This document shows positions 35,720-48,390 of a DNA stretch of 64,000 nucleotides, piece after piece (the stretch's first letter is position 1; every line of letters begins with the position of its first letter). The stretch is taken from positions 72,095,356 through 72,159,355 of the forward strand of contig CM037865.1 in NCBI GenBank assembly GCA_021292105.1. Direction: 5' to 3'. A model generated the notes under the pieces. It saw only the letters and a program-made list of their open reading frames with translations. It did no database searches and had not been told where the DNA came from. The position numbers and the translations under genes are program-made. The stretch comes from Anadara kagoshimensis. Its lineage: Eukaryota > Mollusca > Bivalvia > Arcoida > Arcidae.

Positions 35720-38700
35720 ATGGAGGACAAAAATGCCAGCAAAGGTAGCCGATGGATATAAAACAAACTGAATCACGCTCATAATAATGTTTAAATTACT
35801 AAATATATAAAAAATTGAAATAATTGTATAAGAGGGTCATTCATATATACTGTAACAACATCAATATTTCTTTGAAGAGCAAGAATTAATGATAATACGG
35901 GGAGGGGGGGGGGGTTGTCTTCAGAAATCAATTTTGTCTGCTTGCAATATTCGATAATCTTCTTCTTCCGGGTTATATCCTCCTTCAACTGATTGAGGAT
36001 ACTGATATTTGTAGGAGTGAACAAGTGCAGGAAACTGTGCAGGGTTAAAATTTTAAAATAGTTGAGAATAAAAGAGTTTTGACACTAGAGAACGGAAGTC
36101 CTCTAGTGTATCTGCATTAACAATGTCTGGATAATTTAATATAACTTAGGCCTAACTGTTCAAAGTAATAATATATGTATAGGAGATGTCTCGTGCACAT
36201 TTTTCAATTTTGAAGTATCGTATTGTAAGCTCGGTCCATTATTATGTATTAAATGTCAATACCTTTCTGTAATGTTGCTGATTGAATCAACTCCTTTTAA
36301 ACTTTTACTTCATGTTTTATTGTTCACCATGTTTTTATTTCTAGTCTGTTAGTTATGCCACTATGTTGTTTTATGACAAATTCTTATATTAGCATAAATG
36401 TATCAGTAGCCTTGTGCCATTTTTCAAAGTCTTCTACCGTTTTTGAATTAAATATGTTTTCTAAGTTCATGTTACACTTTCAAGACAGAAATGCTACTCC
36501 ACAATTTTTTGCATTAAAATGCATGTTTCTCTTTATCTCTGCACTGGAATGTATACATGATTTGTGTCATTTCATCATTTTAGCTCAATTGGCTACAACT
36601 AGCTCCAACTTAAGGCATGGTGAAGTGTGCATACACAAACTTTAATCTTCTCTAAAACTGTTTGGCCAATCAGAACCAGATTTGGTGTGGAAGGTCTCTA
36701 GGTGAATTGGATTAAAGCATTTACCAGGTCATTTGGCCATCCTACCCCACATCCAATATGGCCACTGTTGCTACATGTAGCACATTGTCATTTGAACAGA
36801 CAACACTGCAACAGAAGACAAGGAAAAAACCAGGATCAAAGATAAAACGAAAAAGATGAAATGACACAAATCTATGATGTAGTAGGACCAAACACTAGTA
36901 ATACATTAAGATATCATTTTATTAGAAAGTCCTTTGTTTGGCTTTAGTAAGCTAGGTCCTTTGTCATTCTTACACAATTTTCTTTGAATTTCACAGTGGC
37001 TGTAGCATCTATAACATCTGTTTCAAATTTCCCAGTATTTCAAATTAACCAGGGGTGGTGTCCAGCAGTGGTGATGGCAAAGATAAAGTCTCCCAGGGTG
37101 CTGCTGAGAAGAGGAAGGCTGAAAAAAAGAAGATATAGATGGAGAACCTTTGGAGAAGAAGAAAGTTTCAATGAGCTTTGGGATGAAAAAGCCAGCTGAC
37201 CAGAAAATTTCTATGAGCTTTGGGATGAAAAAACCTGCTGACCAGAAAGTGAATCCAATCAAGATGTCACTAGGACCACAGGTAAATAAAGTTGTGTAAA
37301 AAATTACTGAAAGAAGTATTCACACATGTGAGGCGTCGAGCAAAACCATGCTTATTTGGTGTTTCAAAAAAATGTCATAAAATTGCTGATGTTTTTCTCC
37401 ATGAACAAAAATACCTATTGTCATAAATATGATGTATTTGGGATGTATAGCTACACATAATTTATGTGAACAATTCACATCTAAATAAATTAAAAATTTT
37501 GCTGGGGGGATTATAATTGCTATCAAGAAAGCTAATATTGTTCATTACTTTGAACTGGATTATTCTTGATGCACAGAGCATTTTCTAGTTTAGATTCATT
37601 CATAAGAATATGGTAATACATATTTAATGTAATCTTATCATTATGCACTTGATTTGGGTTTTTCGCTTTGAAAAATCACCTTAATCACTGAAAAAATTAT
37701 ATAATTTTAGAAGGTATAAAAATCCCAAAATGACTTTTACCATTGATCTATCCACCAAAATGGACTACACAACTTGTGGTCTCATGTTTGTATATATTTG
37801 TGTCAAGCTTGGTCAAAACCCATCCATAGATTTGAAAGTTATAGAGTAGACACAATTTTACATGGACATATTGACCGACAAAATCACCCATAACACAGTA
37901 ATTGCTTGTCATGTCATATAAATCATTTATATTTATTTCATAGAAACCAAAAGAACCAGTAACAGTCAAACCAAAAAGTGTCTCTGTTGCCAATGTCTTC
38001 AATCCTGATTCAGAGGTAAGAGTTAGACTTAAAGTTTGACATATAATACCAGCCATGACAATCCTTATTTGATAGTGTCATTCATGTGTAATCTGAAAAT
38101 ATTACTCTCTAAACATTCAGTTATATTTAAGAGAAAAATCAGCTAGAATTTCAGTGATTCCAACTTATACCTCCTGCATGGGTTTTGTCATTAAGTCATG
38201 ACCCTCAATCTATGTGCCTAAATTTGGTATGCGACACTGTCGATACATCTCGTGTTGGTATACATTTGTGCCATGTTTGATCAAAATCAATCCATAGACA
38301 TAGAAGATATGGAGTGGACATGATATTAGGATGGATTGATGACCAGTTTGATTACGGTAATATATATATCTTAGACTTTCTTTGCGGGGAAAGTTTTGAT
38401 AAAATCAAATGTATGATGTACAAGTCTTTGTATATTTAAAGTTAATCTGTTGGTGTCCACATAAGTTTTCAACTTGCATATGTTAATCTACATACAGTAC
38501 TCATCTACTTGTAGATACCATAACCAAAAAAAAGAATTACCAGTACTATAGCCTCCATTTATTGGAACCATTTGTTCAGTCAGACTCTGTACATCAAAAC
38601 TTTGATTCTTTTTCTCCATTTGTTCAGTCAGATTATAGAGTGGTTTTGGTGTAAAATTGAGGCAGACTTAAAAACAAAAATAAAATAAAAATTGTAACTT

Positions 38701-40038
38701 CAAAATACTGTGATGATAAGTGAGGTGGCAAAGTTATCAAGGGCATTATAACAAGGTTTTCAATTTAACTTTGTCATAACATGCAAATGATACATGTATA
38801 CCTTAAAAGTCCTTTGCTAAAGATGCTAAATGGTTGTATTGTTTTTTGCTATTTATTCCAGAGCGATGAAGAAGAAATGCCACCAGAAGCAAAAATGAGG
38901 ATGAAAAATATTGGAAGGTTTGTTATATCAATAGTCCCTGTTTCTATTCCTTGTAGCCAAAATCAACATTGGCTTCCGATTTCTGAGAAATTCTTTCAAA
39001 AAGTAAAAAGTAACCTATGTTATCAAAGTTGTGTAAAAATACTTAAACTATGTTTTCAAAAAATTTGGAAATTTGGTTAATTAACATTATTGTCAACATC
39101 TGTTAAATGATTTATAGTATTTTCTAACAAAATATATATGTTTAGTTTAAAACATAACAAATCCATCAGTTATGTATATTTCAGAAAGTCTGCTATTAAA
39201 CATGGTTGTATTTTAAAAAGGTGAAAGTCCTTAGTGTTAGTACAATCTTGGAAATCATTTTAAAATTTAAACTGGAATGAAGCAGTCACCAAATAGTCTA
39301 TGATAAATATTTATTAGTTGAGTCAAGTAATGGTTTTTAACATCCCAGTCAGGAATAATTCATCGCCAGTTTAAGGTGAAGGTGCAGAAATTTTGCCTGT
39401 GCATTGTGCTGCGATAGAACAGTCACTACCCATTTTCAAGTCATGTGTCAGACCTGGTCAGGGTTAGAATCAACGACTTCCCACTGACTTATTTAGCAAG
39501 CTCTTCCAACTGAGCTTCTGTAGTGGTCAGAGTGAATTAATAGTGTTTACGCCATAGTCAAGACTCTTTCAGTTTTATTGAGGTGGTCGGTTAATAGATG
39601 GCGGAAGAAAGGAGTATACTGTAGAAATCACCAACCTTAGGCAAGGGAACTGAGAAACTTTGTGACACTGGGGTCTGACTTAAGTGAGATTCTAAACTAC
39701 TGTAGGTGGTGCGAGGCACTGTAATCTGTAAGATCTTTAAATCACCCAACCACCAAAGAACTGGCATATTCAAATTCTTAGTACTAGTGGTATTTATTTT
39801 AAGATGGTATGTTCAAGTTATAAGTTGATGAACTAGTTGATCTAGTTTTGTTTTCTTTTAAACAAAATAAATTGTTTATGCTATAACATGGAAAGTATAT
39901 ATTTTTTTTTGCAGAGAAACACCAACAGCAGCAGGTCCAAATTCATTCGGTAAAAGTAAACTAGGGTTTTGTGACAGAACTAAACTGTTTGAGAGGGACT
40001 TAAAGAAACAAATGGATGAAGTTGCTGATAAAGATTGA
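35720..40038 (+). CDS. PCNP: PEST proteolytic signal-containing nuclear protein, five exons
   Basis: PCNP is a small nuclear protein known from vertebrates as a partner and ubiquitination target of UHRF2/NIRF. Exons: 35720-35744, 37053-37281, 37944-38015, 38862-38917, 39915-40038. The family core is clear: SDEEEMPPEAKMRMKNIGR then ETPTAAGPNSFGKSKLGF, ending DEVADKD. Exon 1 (MEDKNASK) was chosen because its GTAGCC donor leaves one base that joins the two bases starting exon 2. Exon 2 holds a lysine-rich segment and two copies of SFGMKKPADQK. In exon 2 the frame breaks at an A run after RKAE (near 37122-37128): as given it meets a TAG, whereas one more A would keep the frame through to the exon end and give about 168 residues (human 178). 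A base-calling error or a real indel are both possible. Confidence 0.92.
36580..36800. repeat. Fragment of an AGCTCAACTGGCTA-type element
   Basis: It starts TTTTAGCTCAATTGGCTACA and contains AACTTTAATCTTCTC and CCAGATTTGGTGTGGAA, like the start of the element at 50250. It lies in PCNP intron 1. Confidence 0.6.
37725..38400. repeat. Two dispersed repeat copies flanking PCNP exon 3
   Basis: Copies at about 37725-37910 and 38186-38400 share TTGTGTCAAGCTTGGTCAAAA-like, CCATAGA and ATAGAGTAGACA/ATGGAGTGGACA phrases with 5281 and 30775. The short exon 3 lies between them. Confidence 0.55.
39316..39530 (-). mobile_element. Old tRNA-headed SINE, minus orientation
   Basis: It has the SINE body CATCCCAGTCAGGAATAATT and a worn head ending AACTGAGCTTCTGTAGTGG. 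It is in PCNP intron 4. Confidence 0.65.
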
Positions 40039-41004
40039 AAGAAATGTAAGATAATGATGGAAACAGTTTTATAGTGCTTGTGCTGTAAATTATGTGGTGC
40101 AGGAGTCCTGGGGATAAGATTTGGTGCAGGAGTCCTGGGGATAAGATTTGTCCTGAATAATCATAACAACATTGATATTAGATGTTTAAACTTGAGGAGG
40201 AACTAATTTCAGTGATACTTCATGTCATTGATTGAACAGGATAAATTATTGTTTTGAAAAATATAAAATGAAATGTTTTAAAACTTTAAGAATGGTACTA
40301 CCAGGATGGAATATATAATGTAGTATTGGGAAAAGGAAAGTTAGTTGTTGAGATAGTTCTGTTTTGTGGTGATGTACAGCAGTCAAAATCCAGACTGTCA
40401 AATGGACAGAAGACAACCACTTTTGATCTATAGTAGATTCTAGGTTATTTATTTTTTCTGAGAAAAGTAAAAAGTATTAGATTTTAGATTTATCATCTGG
40501 AAACAAAATTATGATTATGACGAAACTGTCTTTTAATAAACAATTAAAAACTTTACCTACAGTTAATTTGATAATGAGAATAACTTGGAATCAATCGCTA
40601 ACAAATTTACATACAAGATCTTCATAATCAGTACTCAGGACAAGTATAAGTTAAAGATGGTATTGTATTGTACAAGATACTTGTGACATTCTATAAAACC
40701 AGTTTTGATAAAACATGTGATTTGATACAGATATGGTGTATGTAAAAATTGATGCTATTGAGTCAGATACTAGTGAAAAATACCTACCATACTGACCAAT
40801 ATTGCCAATACAGAGTTTCTATCTGACCTGTATTCAGTGTTTGTATTAGATGGTGATATTCTGGATTTTCATTTATATAACATGATATACAAAAGTATAA
40901 AGTTCTTAGAATCTAAGTGATTGCATACAAACTTTCTGCAAGAGACTTAAGGAGATCTTATCAAACAATTTATGTAAGTTAATTACTACTGTTTATTGTA
41001 ATCT
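40039..41004. other. Downstream of PCNP; no further gene seen
   Basis: Probably PCNP 3' UTR and intergenic DNA. AATAAA at 40535-40540, about 500 bases after the stop, is a candidate polyadenylation signal. A short exact direct repeat containing TGGTGCAGGAGTCCTGGGG lies near 40095-40145. Confidence 0.4.
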
Positions 41005-41158
41005 ACAGTAAAACTTCATAATGTCCCTTTGATAACTTTGAGTCACACTATTTTGAAGTTCCAAAATCCATTTCTTCTATGTTTTATTAGTCTCTCTCAA
41101 TTATTTGCCAAAACCCCTTTATAATGCCAAAATTTGACGATACAAATGGTTTTACTTG
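41005..41158. mobile_element. Worn MITE of the CAGTAAAACCTC family
   Basis: It begins CAGTAAAACTTCATAATGTC and shares TTTTGAAGTTCCAAAATCCA and AACCCCTTTATAATGCC with 27674-27860; the right end reads GGTTTTACTTG. Confidence 0.65.
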
Positions 41159-41445
41159 TATACTAACTATACTTAATAAACTCAAATTATTACATGTTAT
41201 TCATCTATGCATTTCATGTCACAGATTCCTTTAAATAAAGAGTGAGTCACATTTGTCATTTGTTTACTTCTAAGAATTAGCATTTTACACTATGGAAAAA
41301 TGATATTTTAAACAAATACAAAACGGAAAAGATGTCATATTCAGGTGGAAAAGATGTCATATTCAGGTAAATGATTTGTGTTTATTGAAGTAACCATCAA
41401 ACACAACACTTTACATTCTGCAGTGACTTTGTATTCTTTCAGACT

Positions 41446-41650
41446 TTGCCACACCGACCTTGGTGGCACATGTTTACAGTTCACAATGCATATCTCCACC
41501 TAGGTTTGAATACCACTATGGTAGATCCTAGTGTGAGAAGGTTTGTCAGTTCGATTGCTGAAGGTCAGTGGTTTATTCTAGGCACTCTGGTTTCCTCCAC
41601 CATCCTAGAAGTAATCGCTTTGATACAACTGAAAGAATAATGACCGCGGT
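41446..41650 (+). mobile_element. SINE fragment of a second family
   Basis: Bases around 41560-41620 carry GCTGAAGGTCAGTGGTTTATTC and GCACTCTGGTTTCCTCCACC in order, shared with 53845-54020 (and more weakly 48455-48660). The 64-codon frame across it is not a gene. Confidence 0.55.
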
Positions 41651-42774
41651 CTAAAATACCATTGCTCCACTCTAATAATAATAATGACTGAAGTAAATTA
41701 ACAATTTTTGTCTTCTTCATTAAATTTTAACCAACAAATCAAGTACATTATTAAGGTAAATAGAAATTTGACATGTACTTTTTACTTTCAACAGGGTAAT
41801 GTATTCTGTAAAACCTACATTTATGCTAATACATTGCTATTTGTTAAGCCAGGTTTATACTATCAACAACTTTGGTAAAAAAAATGAGTTAAAGAGATTT
41901 GATGGATTAAAACTACATCTTGTTTTCTTTAAACCATTAGTTTAACTAATCACAATTCAGAGAAATTGGTAAAATCTTAAAGAAACCTAGCAATGTTAAA
42001 TGGATTAACTATCCCCATGGAAACAGTAACATCAAGACAATTTGTTTTTATTTTGATAGGACTTCTATTGCAGCAATTAATACTGATTTCTAGTCCTTCT
42101 ACATCTTATCTCAGAAAACTTTGACAGTGTAAACATGTTAACTCAGTTCAAACATGTTAACTTTGATAAAAGTTACCTTGATCAAAGTTCTGTTATCAAA
42201 AGTTTTGATCAAACTCTATAAAAGTAGGCTCATTAAATTGCCTATTTTTTCTGTAATCATATGTCGACATAGTAATACAACCAAAATGTAGCATAATTTT
42301 TGGAAAGTTTTGTCTAATACCTGCATGAATTGGCAGCAATAATGTTAAAACTACAAATAGCATTGGTTATTTTGACAGATATTATTTATAAAAACCATGG
42401 AAACAAAAGTATGGTTTTATACTGGATCCATATTCAGTTTTTGCCTAGGTTGCTGTGACCTACATTTAACACTGTTATGATGAAAATTTTAAATGCTGTT
42501 CATGGTTATTAAAGTTGATGTTTTAAGAATGAGAAAAAATCTGCATAAAACCTAACATAAACTGTGTGTAACAAGTGTTTTATGAATAACTACATGTATT
42601 TATTTAAAGAATATTTATCATGTGTGTTTTAACATGAGGAAGTTAATATTGAAAACATTAGTATGCCAACAAAATAAAATGTTGCAATTGATCAAACTTT
42701 GAGTTTAGTTTTATTTATTGTTCTTCAGTTCCTAACCAACATCCTGTACATATGTTGATATTGATCTCTGACAC
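41651..42774. other. AT-rich intergenic DNA, no gene seen
   Basis: No open frame of note, RNA gene or transposon ends recognised. Confidence 0.45.
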
Positions 42775-43030
42775 AGGTTTCACAATCATTTCTTAACTAA
42801 TATTTCCCTCAACTTAAATCTTGCAAGTTTGAAATTTTATTAATTTTGTTAATTTTTAAGATATTCAGGAATTTATGATAAGTTATCATTTCAAAGATTG
42901 TTTCAAGTTTAGAATATTTGTTTGATGTTTGTCACAAAATATTTATTTGTAGTTAAAAAAAGATTGCCAGAATTTGGTAAATTTAAGCCAAGTAAGATCT
43001 TGGTTAAGAATTGATTGTGAAACTGGGGTC
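42775..43030. mobile_element. Worn MITE of the CCGGTTTCACAATCA family
   Basis: Its ends GGTTTCACAATCATTTCTTA and (right, read inward) AGTTTCACAATCAATTCTTA are inverted repeats and resemble the better copy at 47414-47679. Confidence 0.65.
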
Positions 43031-43099
43031 TGCTTTCTTAGTGTGAGAGTAACACCCTCCAGATGTGTGGGTGGGCCTCTGGTGTTGGGGCCGAGATTG

Positions 43100-43435
43100 T
43101 ATTAATTTATTGATTGGTGTTTTATGTCCCAGTCAAGAATATTTTACTTACAATAGGACTTCAACAGTTATGGAGGAAGTGGCAGAAATTTTTTCCATTG
43201 CAGTGTGCTCTGGGCAATATGCAGGATGGTTCTTTTAGTGTGCCACACCTACAGCAACACAGGGCATCAGTTATTAAGGTCTCTTCTTAAGGACCCTGTT
43301 TCTTCATTTCTAAATGCTGAGTGCTTGACAAAAGAACAGTCACTAGCTATTTCCAAGTCTTAGTCAGAGCCAGTCAGGATTTAAACCTTGACCTCCCATA
43401 TATGGAGCCAACTGAGTGACTGCAGTGGTTCAATA
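43100..43435 (-). mobile_element. Old tRNA-headed SINE, minus orientation
   Basis: It has the body GTCCCAGTCAAGAATATTTT, the segment AAGTCTTAGTCAGAGCCAGT and a worn head near 43400-43430. Confidence 0.65.
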
Positions 43436-44026
43436 TGAGGGACAGACATTCACTTCTCAATGTCATTAGTGATAAGCTGCATCATAAGCACCTTGTACAG
43501 TTATAAATTTCTGTAGTAACTGGTACCACTAGTGGTGTCACTTGATTAGCTACAAAGTTGTGATCAGCTTATGGTTGGCCAATGTTGGTGGGTAGAAGGG
43601 CAGACGGGTCAGTTGCACACAAGATGCTTACATTTAATTAATGTTTGTGTAACTGACCCCAGCTACTGTACCTTTCTGTGTAGGTATATATTGAGATTAT
43701 TTCTAACTCAATTGATAATGACCATTTTCCGTCAGCATGTACTGGTATTTTCAGTCGAGTTATTGAATTTTTAAGAAATTGTGGGCCTTTGACTTAGAAA
43801 AAACTTTGAAATAGCAGTTTGTCTGACTTCATTTCTAAACGCTTAGAGATGTGTAGGTGAACCATCATATAGAATATGAAATTGTAACTTGGCTTGTGTC
43901 AATTAAAAAAACAATTGGTAAAACAGCTTGAGTAGAACATGAAATAAAATTATGTAATGAAATAATTCAAGAGACAAACAAAACAAAAATGAAAACAAAA
44001 CTGTCAAAAATGGAGAAAAACTTTAG

Positions 44027-44098
44027 TTCCGATGCCGGGAATCGAACCCGGGCCGCCTGGGTGAAAACCAGGAATCCTAACCACTAGACCACATCGGA
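44027..44098 (-). tRNA. tRNA-Glu (anticodon TTC)
   Basis: Read on the minus strand it begins TCCGATGTGGTCTAGTGGTT and is 72 bases long. The seven-pair acceptor stem TCCGATG/CATCGGA is perfect; the anticodon arm CCTGGTTTTCACCCAGG puts TTC in the loop; the T arm has CCCGGGTTCGATTCCCGG. The discriminator base is A. A TTTTT Pol III stop follows within ten bases (44016-44020). No intron is present. Confidence 0.97.
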
Positions 44099-44843
44099 GC
44101 TGTTACAAACTGCATGTTTAATAAAATAATAAAGAAGGACAAATAAATTGTTTTACTAAATCCATTTATTATTAATAAAATATATATTCGTTGTTAATAT
44201 TAGTTTAGCGACTTTATTTAAATTTAATTACCCTGGCCGTGAACAAATCTAAAATCCTAACAGGTGCCCGTTTCAAGTTAATAAATGGATTACTTCCCTT
44301 TACTCACTAGAGGGCTGTTTGTTTTGGGATGGGTGAAACTTGATATTTTGGCAGCCACATTTGGATATTTGATGGTATCATTCGGTTGTTGACCAGGATA
44401 GGTAAGATTTACAAAACTTTAAATATTATATCACAAAAACGTTTAGGAGTCTTGATTAATCTTGGCTTGATCATCATTAAGTCAACAATCAATGAGTCTA
44501 AAACTTTAAAAACTTTATTTTACCTTGACTTGAGGTGCATGACAAGTTGATGTTACATCTATCATGTCTATATAGCCTATGGGTACCTGTTGTTGCTACT
44601 GTAAATGCTCTAGCCTATCTTTTTGTGAATAAAATCAACAAAGTGTTTACTAAACAATTACACTACAAATCATGAAACCAGCATGAAACAGAAAAAAGTT
44701 GTAAACAACAGAAATGAAAAGATGATTAATTGATTATTTGCACAAAGGAAAGTTGACTAAACACTGTTTAAAACAACTAATTTACTGGTATATACATTTA
44801 TGTGTATTGGTTAATTTTCCATAGCATAATTTGTAATACCACT
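44099..44843. other. Intergenic DNA, no gene supported
   Basis: A GATAGGTAAGAT at about 44397 looks like a splice donor and could end a non-coding first exon, but no partner exon was found. Confidence 0.35.
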
Positions 44844-45951
44844 ACAGTAGCTCAGTTGGTAGACTGCTCGCTAAATGTATTATGTATGTGGGAGGTCTTA
44901 GGTTCATTCACCATTTCGAAAACACAAAGTCTCGCGTCTACCGAAGTCTCGTTTAAGTCTCGTGGGGGGGCAAGTCCAACAGGTTGCTGAAGAAAGACTA
45001 CATTGAGATGCGGTTAAGCTGTCGAAAATTGTGAATTAGTAGTTCTTCGTTATCGTTTTCACCAACAATTATGACGAATAAAAGAAATAAAATAATACAG
45101 AAAGTGAAAACGGTGTGTATTAATCATTTATTTGTAGAAATTATTTAAATTACAGCAACCAAAAAGGAAACCGAAAGTTGACACGGCTGTTAAAAAAAAA
45201 GATGTCTACGTTTGTAAATTTATCTGTAGTTGATATATCTTTCCTATGTGTCAAATAAAGTGGTATATAAATAAGTAAAAACAGTTATTAGTTGAGAGTA
45301 AGAACTAGTAATTGTTTCTATTTAAAAAAAATAAATAAACCACTCACTTGCCATATTACAACTTTTCCTCATCGATAGACCCCGAATAGCTCAAGTTCCG
45401 ATTTACAGTAATTAAATTATGAAGGAACGTGAATTAAATCGTTGAAAAAGTATTTTTTACCATTAAACCATCAATTTGTTATCATAAGTTATAAAAGATC
45501 GAAATAATCCCGTGCCTATGGTGTAAAAATTATTTTTATCTGATGTCTTTCCTTCTATTTTTGTTTAAAAAATTGCCTGTATTTCACCCTTTTTCCAAAA
45601 TCTTGATTATGGTTACATTTTTCGACATTTGTTGTTTCTCAGGATATTTTTACATTTTTATAAACGATTTTTGCTTCCAATTTGCGTTAAAGATGACAAA
45701 ATTCTACGCTGGATTTTTACCGGTATTTCACAGGTAACCGGCATATCGTTACAGAATTTACACCCAAAGTTTTCCGTTTTAGAAATTAAAGAATTTGAAT
45801 TTATTTCATTATAAAGTCTTTTTAACAAAAAATAATAGTAATAAAAATTAAAATTAAAAATCATTTTGAGAATATAGTTCAAAACATCTATAATTGTAGC
45901 TGGTTCAACGTCACAGAATTTTATTTCATGTGCTCTTCAACGGTAAGTTTA

Positions 45952-46011
45952 GAATGAATGAATGAATGAATGAATGAATGAATGAATGAATGAATGAATG
46001 AATGAATGAAT

Positions 46012-46054
<43 letters not shown>

Positions 46055-46056
46055 TT
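45952..46056. repeat. Compound AATG / TTTA microsatellite
   Basis: About 14 AATG units switch directly to about 12 TTTA units at 46010. Confidence 0.95.
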
Positions 46057-46326
46057 GAATACACAGTCATTAACTATACGAAGTCATGAAATTAGAAGTA
46101 TTAATTCACGGCAGTTTCAAAACTAGTGTGGGTACTAGTAATTCATAATCATAATATTCATCATAAATCAAGGTAATTAATTAATCTGTTAATGAGATTA
46201 ACACCATGTAGGTACATTTTCCACGTATAATATACTATCATCTGATCCAATGGGAATTTGTTATTTGCTTCCGTTATCAATAAGTTACCGCGTCTGTTGA
46301 TAAGGTATGCAGATTATCAACATTAA

Positions 46327-46908
46327 CAGGGTTCGATTTTAGCGATATTTACCACTAGCAAACATTAGCTTGTACAATTCTTATTCACTAGCTAAAATGA
46401 AAAATGACTAGCTAAAATTTATGGTATTTTTGATGTACTGGCACCGTCACTTTCATTGGATTTATCCGCCGGCCGTTTGAAAGAATTTGTAATGGACTTT
46501 TGCGACTTTTTTTTTTTACTTTTTTATTCACGTGCTACAGTAAAGCATGACGGTAATGGGATTTTCACTGGTCTATTTTAAACAACGAATCAGAGGCGAA
46601 GACTAAATTAAGCAGCCAATCGTAGCCGTGTGTTCCGGGAAACCTAATATTATACATTGACGTATATGCCCGAGTAATCCGAATTTGTTTACGATAGAGA
46701 GACTTATTTCGGCCGCTTTTCGGTTTTTTTTCGTTTTAAATTTCACTTGGAACATACAATGTGACAGTTAATTGAAAAGTAGATTGTAAATGATTTAGCT
46801 TCTTGTTTTTATTTACTCGCTCAACTATGCGAGTGGCTTTTATTTCCACTCGCTATTCGGCAGATCTACAAGCTATTAGCGAGTGTGCGTGCCTAATTTC
46901 GAACCCTG
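46327..46908. mobile_element. hAT-like element with 5-bp target duplication ATTAA
   Basis: The left end is CAGGGTTCGATTTTAGC and the right end, read inward, CAGGGTTCGAAATTAGGC. ATTAA flanks both sides (46322-46326, 46909-46913). The interior has no transposase. It is nested in the 3.2-kb element at 44911. Confidence 0.82.
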
Positions 46909-47413
46909 ATTAATTAGCAACCTTTACCTGTGGGTAAAAATATGTAATATACACTTTCGTACAAGTCAAAACTATCACTTTTGAAATAAAGATTCTCGGT
47001 TCCAGTAATTTTCTATTACAGAAGTTCTGACTTCGAGAAATATTTACAGAATGAAATTATGATAATAAAAAATAATCAAAATATAAAATTTTCAAAATGA
47101 ACAGTTAAAAATGTTTGTGCGGTTTAAATTGTTTAATATATTCAGAACCTCTTAAAATGAAAAAAAAAGTTAAATAAGGAAGAAGAAATGTGATATATAT
47201 AATCAGCGACGTTGAACACAGAATACTTTAAAGACTCTATTAAACGTCACGGGCGTTGATCAAATTAAATATGAAGATTTTTAGAGTAAAGTTTCATTCT
47301 TTCGAAAATTTTTGTTTATTTTACCTTAAAAAAGACTGCCAAACTGATTTTAATACATTATAAAATATTAAATTTTACATTAGCCATACACAGATATAAG
47401 GAAAACAAAAACT

Positions 47414-47679
47414 GGCCCCGGTTTCACAATCATTCCTTAGCTAAGATTTTTCCTTAACTTAAATTTAGCAAATTTTGTTAATCTCTTTTTGGAACTACTA
47501 GTGAATATTTTTATCAAAACTAAATGCAAATGTTTTATTCTAGAGGTGATCTTACAAATGACACATTAAATTCCTCCTCCATATCTTCAAAATAACAAAA
47601 TTATACTTGAAAAATTGAAATTTTGCAAGGTTTAAGTTAAGGAAAATCTTAGCTAAGGAATGATAGTGAAACCGGGGCC
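47414..47679. mobile_element. MITE with long GGCCCCGGTTTCAC inverted ends
   Basis: About 50 bases at each end are near-perfect inverted repeats (GGCCCCGGTTTCACAATCAT at the left end, with GCTAAGATTTTTCCTTAAC further in, mirrored at the right). No clear target duplication is seen. It is nested in the element at 44911-48107. Confidence 0.85.
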
Positions 47680-48390
47680 TGATTATTTAAATATAACCAG
47701 ATTAAGAATTACATCACAGATAAAAAATTGAAATTGGACGTTATTCAAAAATAGAAAAAAAGATAAAATTATGCACTAAATGTTATAGTAATTTCTATAG
47801 AAGATGAAATTCATTTTCTTGATATCTACTGTCCAGTAATTTTGACAGATGATTTTCGGCTGTAATAAATACATCAAATAAATGCTTTAATAATCAAAAC
47901 TGTTTGACAAATATTTTTGGATTATAAATTGTGAAGATTGTGATATACTTAAGACTTTTGTACAACCTGGGGTACAACAAAAGTCTTTTTTTCTCCGTTT
48001 CAATCGTCATATTCTACGCTGCAACTATACTGGACGGATGTAGCTTGCCCCCCCAAGCCTCGTTTTCGTTCATAGGTGTTATCTCCCCTGTCGTGTTTTC
48101 GAAATGGTCAATACCCTGGCTAACTCTGACCAAGACTTAAAAATAGGTAGGCCTAGTGACTGTCCTTTCACCACGCACACTGCATTTAGGAATGAAATTC
48201 ATGGGGTCCTTAAAAATTTATGCCCCTTGTCACAGCAGGCATGACTGGTTAAAGAACTCTCTCTGCACATTGTTCTGAGCACACTCCAAAGGTAAAATGC
48301 CACCTCAAATATAACTGGTGATGACTCAATATGAGTTAAATATTTTTGACTTACATGTAATTTGTAAAACCCCATTCAGTCAATCATAAT

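Larger units (their letters stand above)
44911..48107. mobile_element. Unclassified 3.2-kb DNA transposon inserted in a SINE
   Basis: Perfect 15-bp inverted ends CCATTTCGAAAACAC lie at 44911-44925 and 48093-48107, with TCA repeated outside each end (44908-44910, 48108-48110). A second inverted pair GGGGGGGCAAG lies inside both ends (44964-44974, 48044-48054). No transposase frame is visible. It carries a tetranucleotide array, a hAT-like element (46327-46908) and a MITE (47414-47679). A 3-bp duplication fits PIF/Harbinger, CACTA or Academ, but these ends match none that I recognise. Confidence 0.8.
44844..48390 (+). mobile_element. tRNA-headed SINE split by a 3.2-kb transposon
   Basis: The head (44844-44910, with CAGTAGCTCAGTTGGTAGAC) and the body and tail (48108-48390, from GGCTAACTCTGACCAAGACTT-like sequence to CCCCATTCAGTCAATC) belong to one SINE of the 20799 family, interrupted by 44911-48107. 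Confidence 0.8.

Noticed and set aside
41446-41640. 64-codon plus-strand frame MPHRPWWHMF...
   Set aside because: It overlaps a SINE fragment with matches elsewhere in the window.
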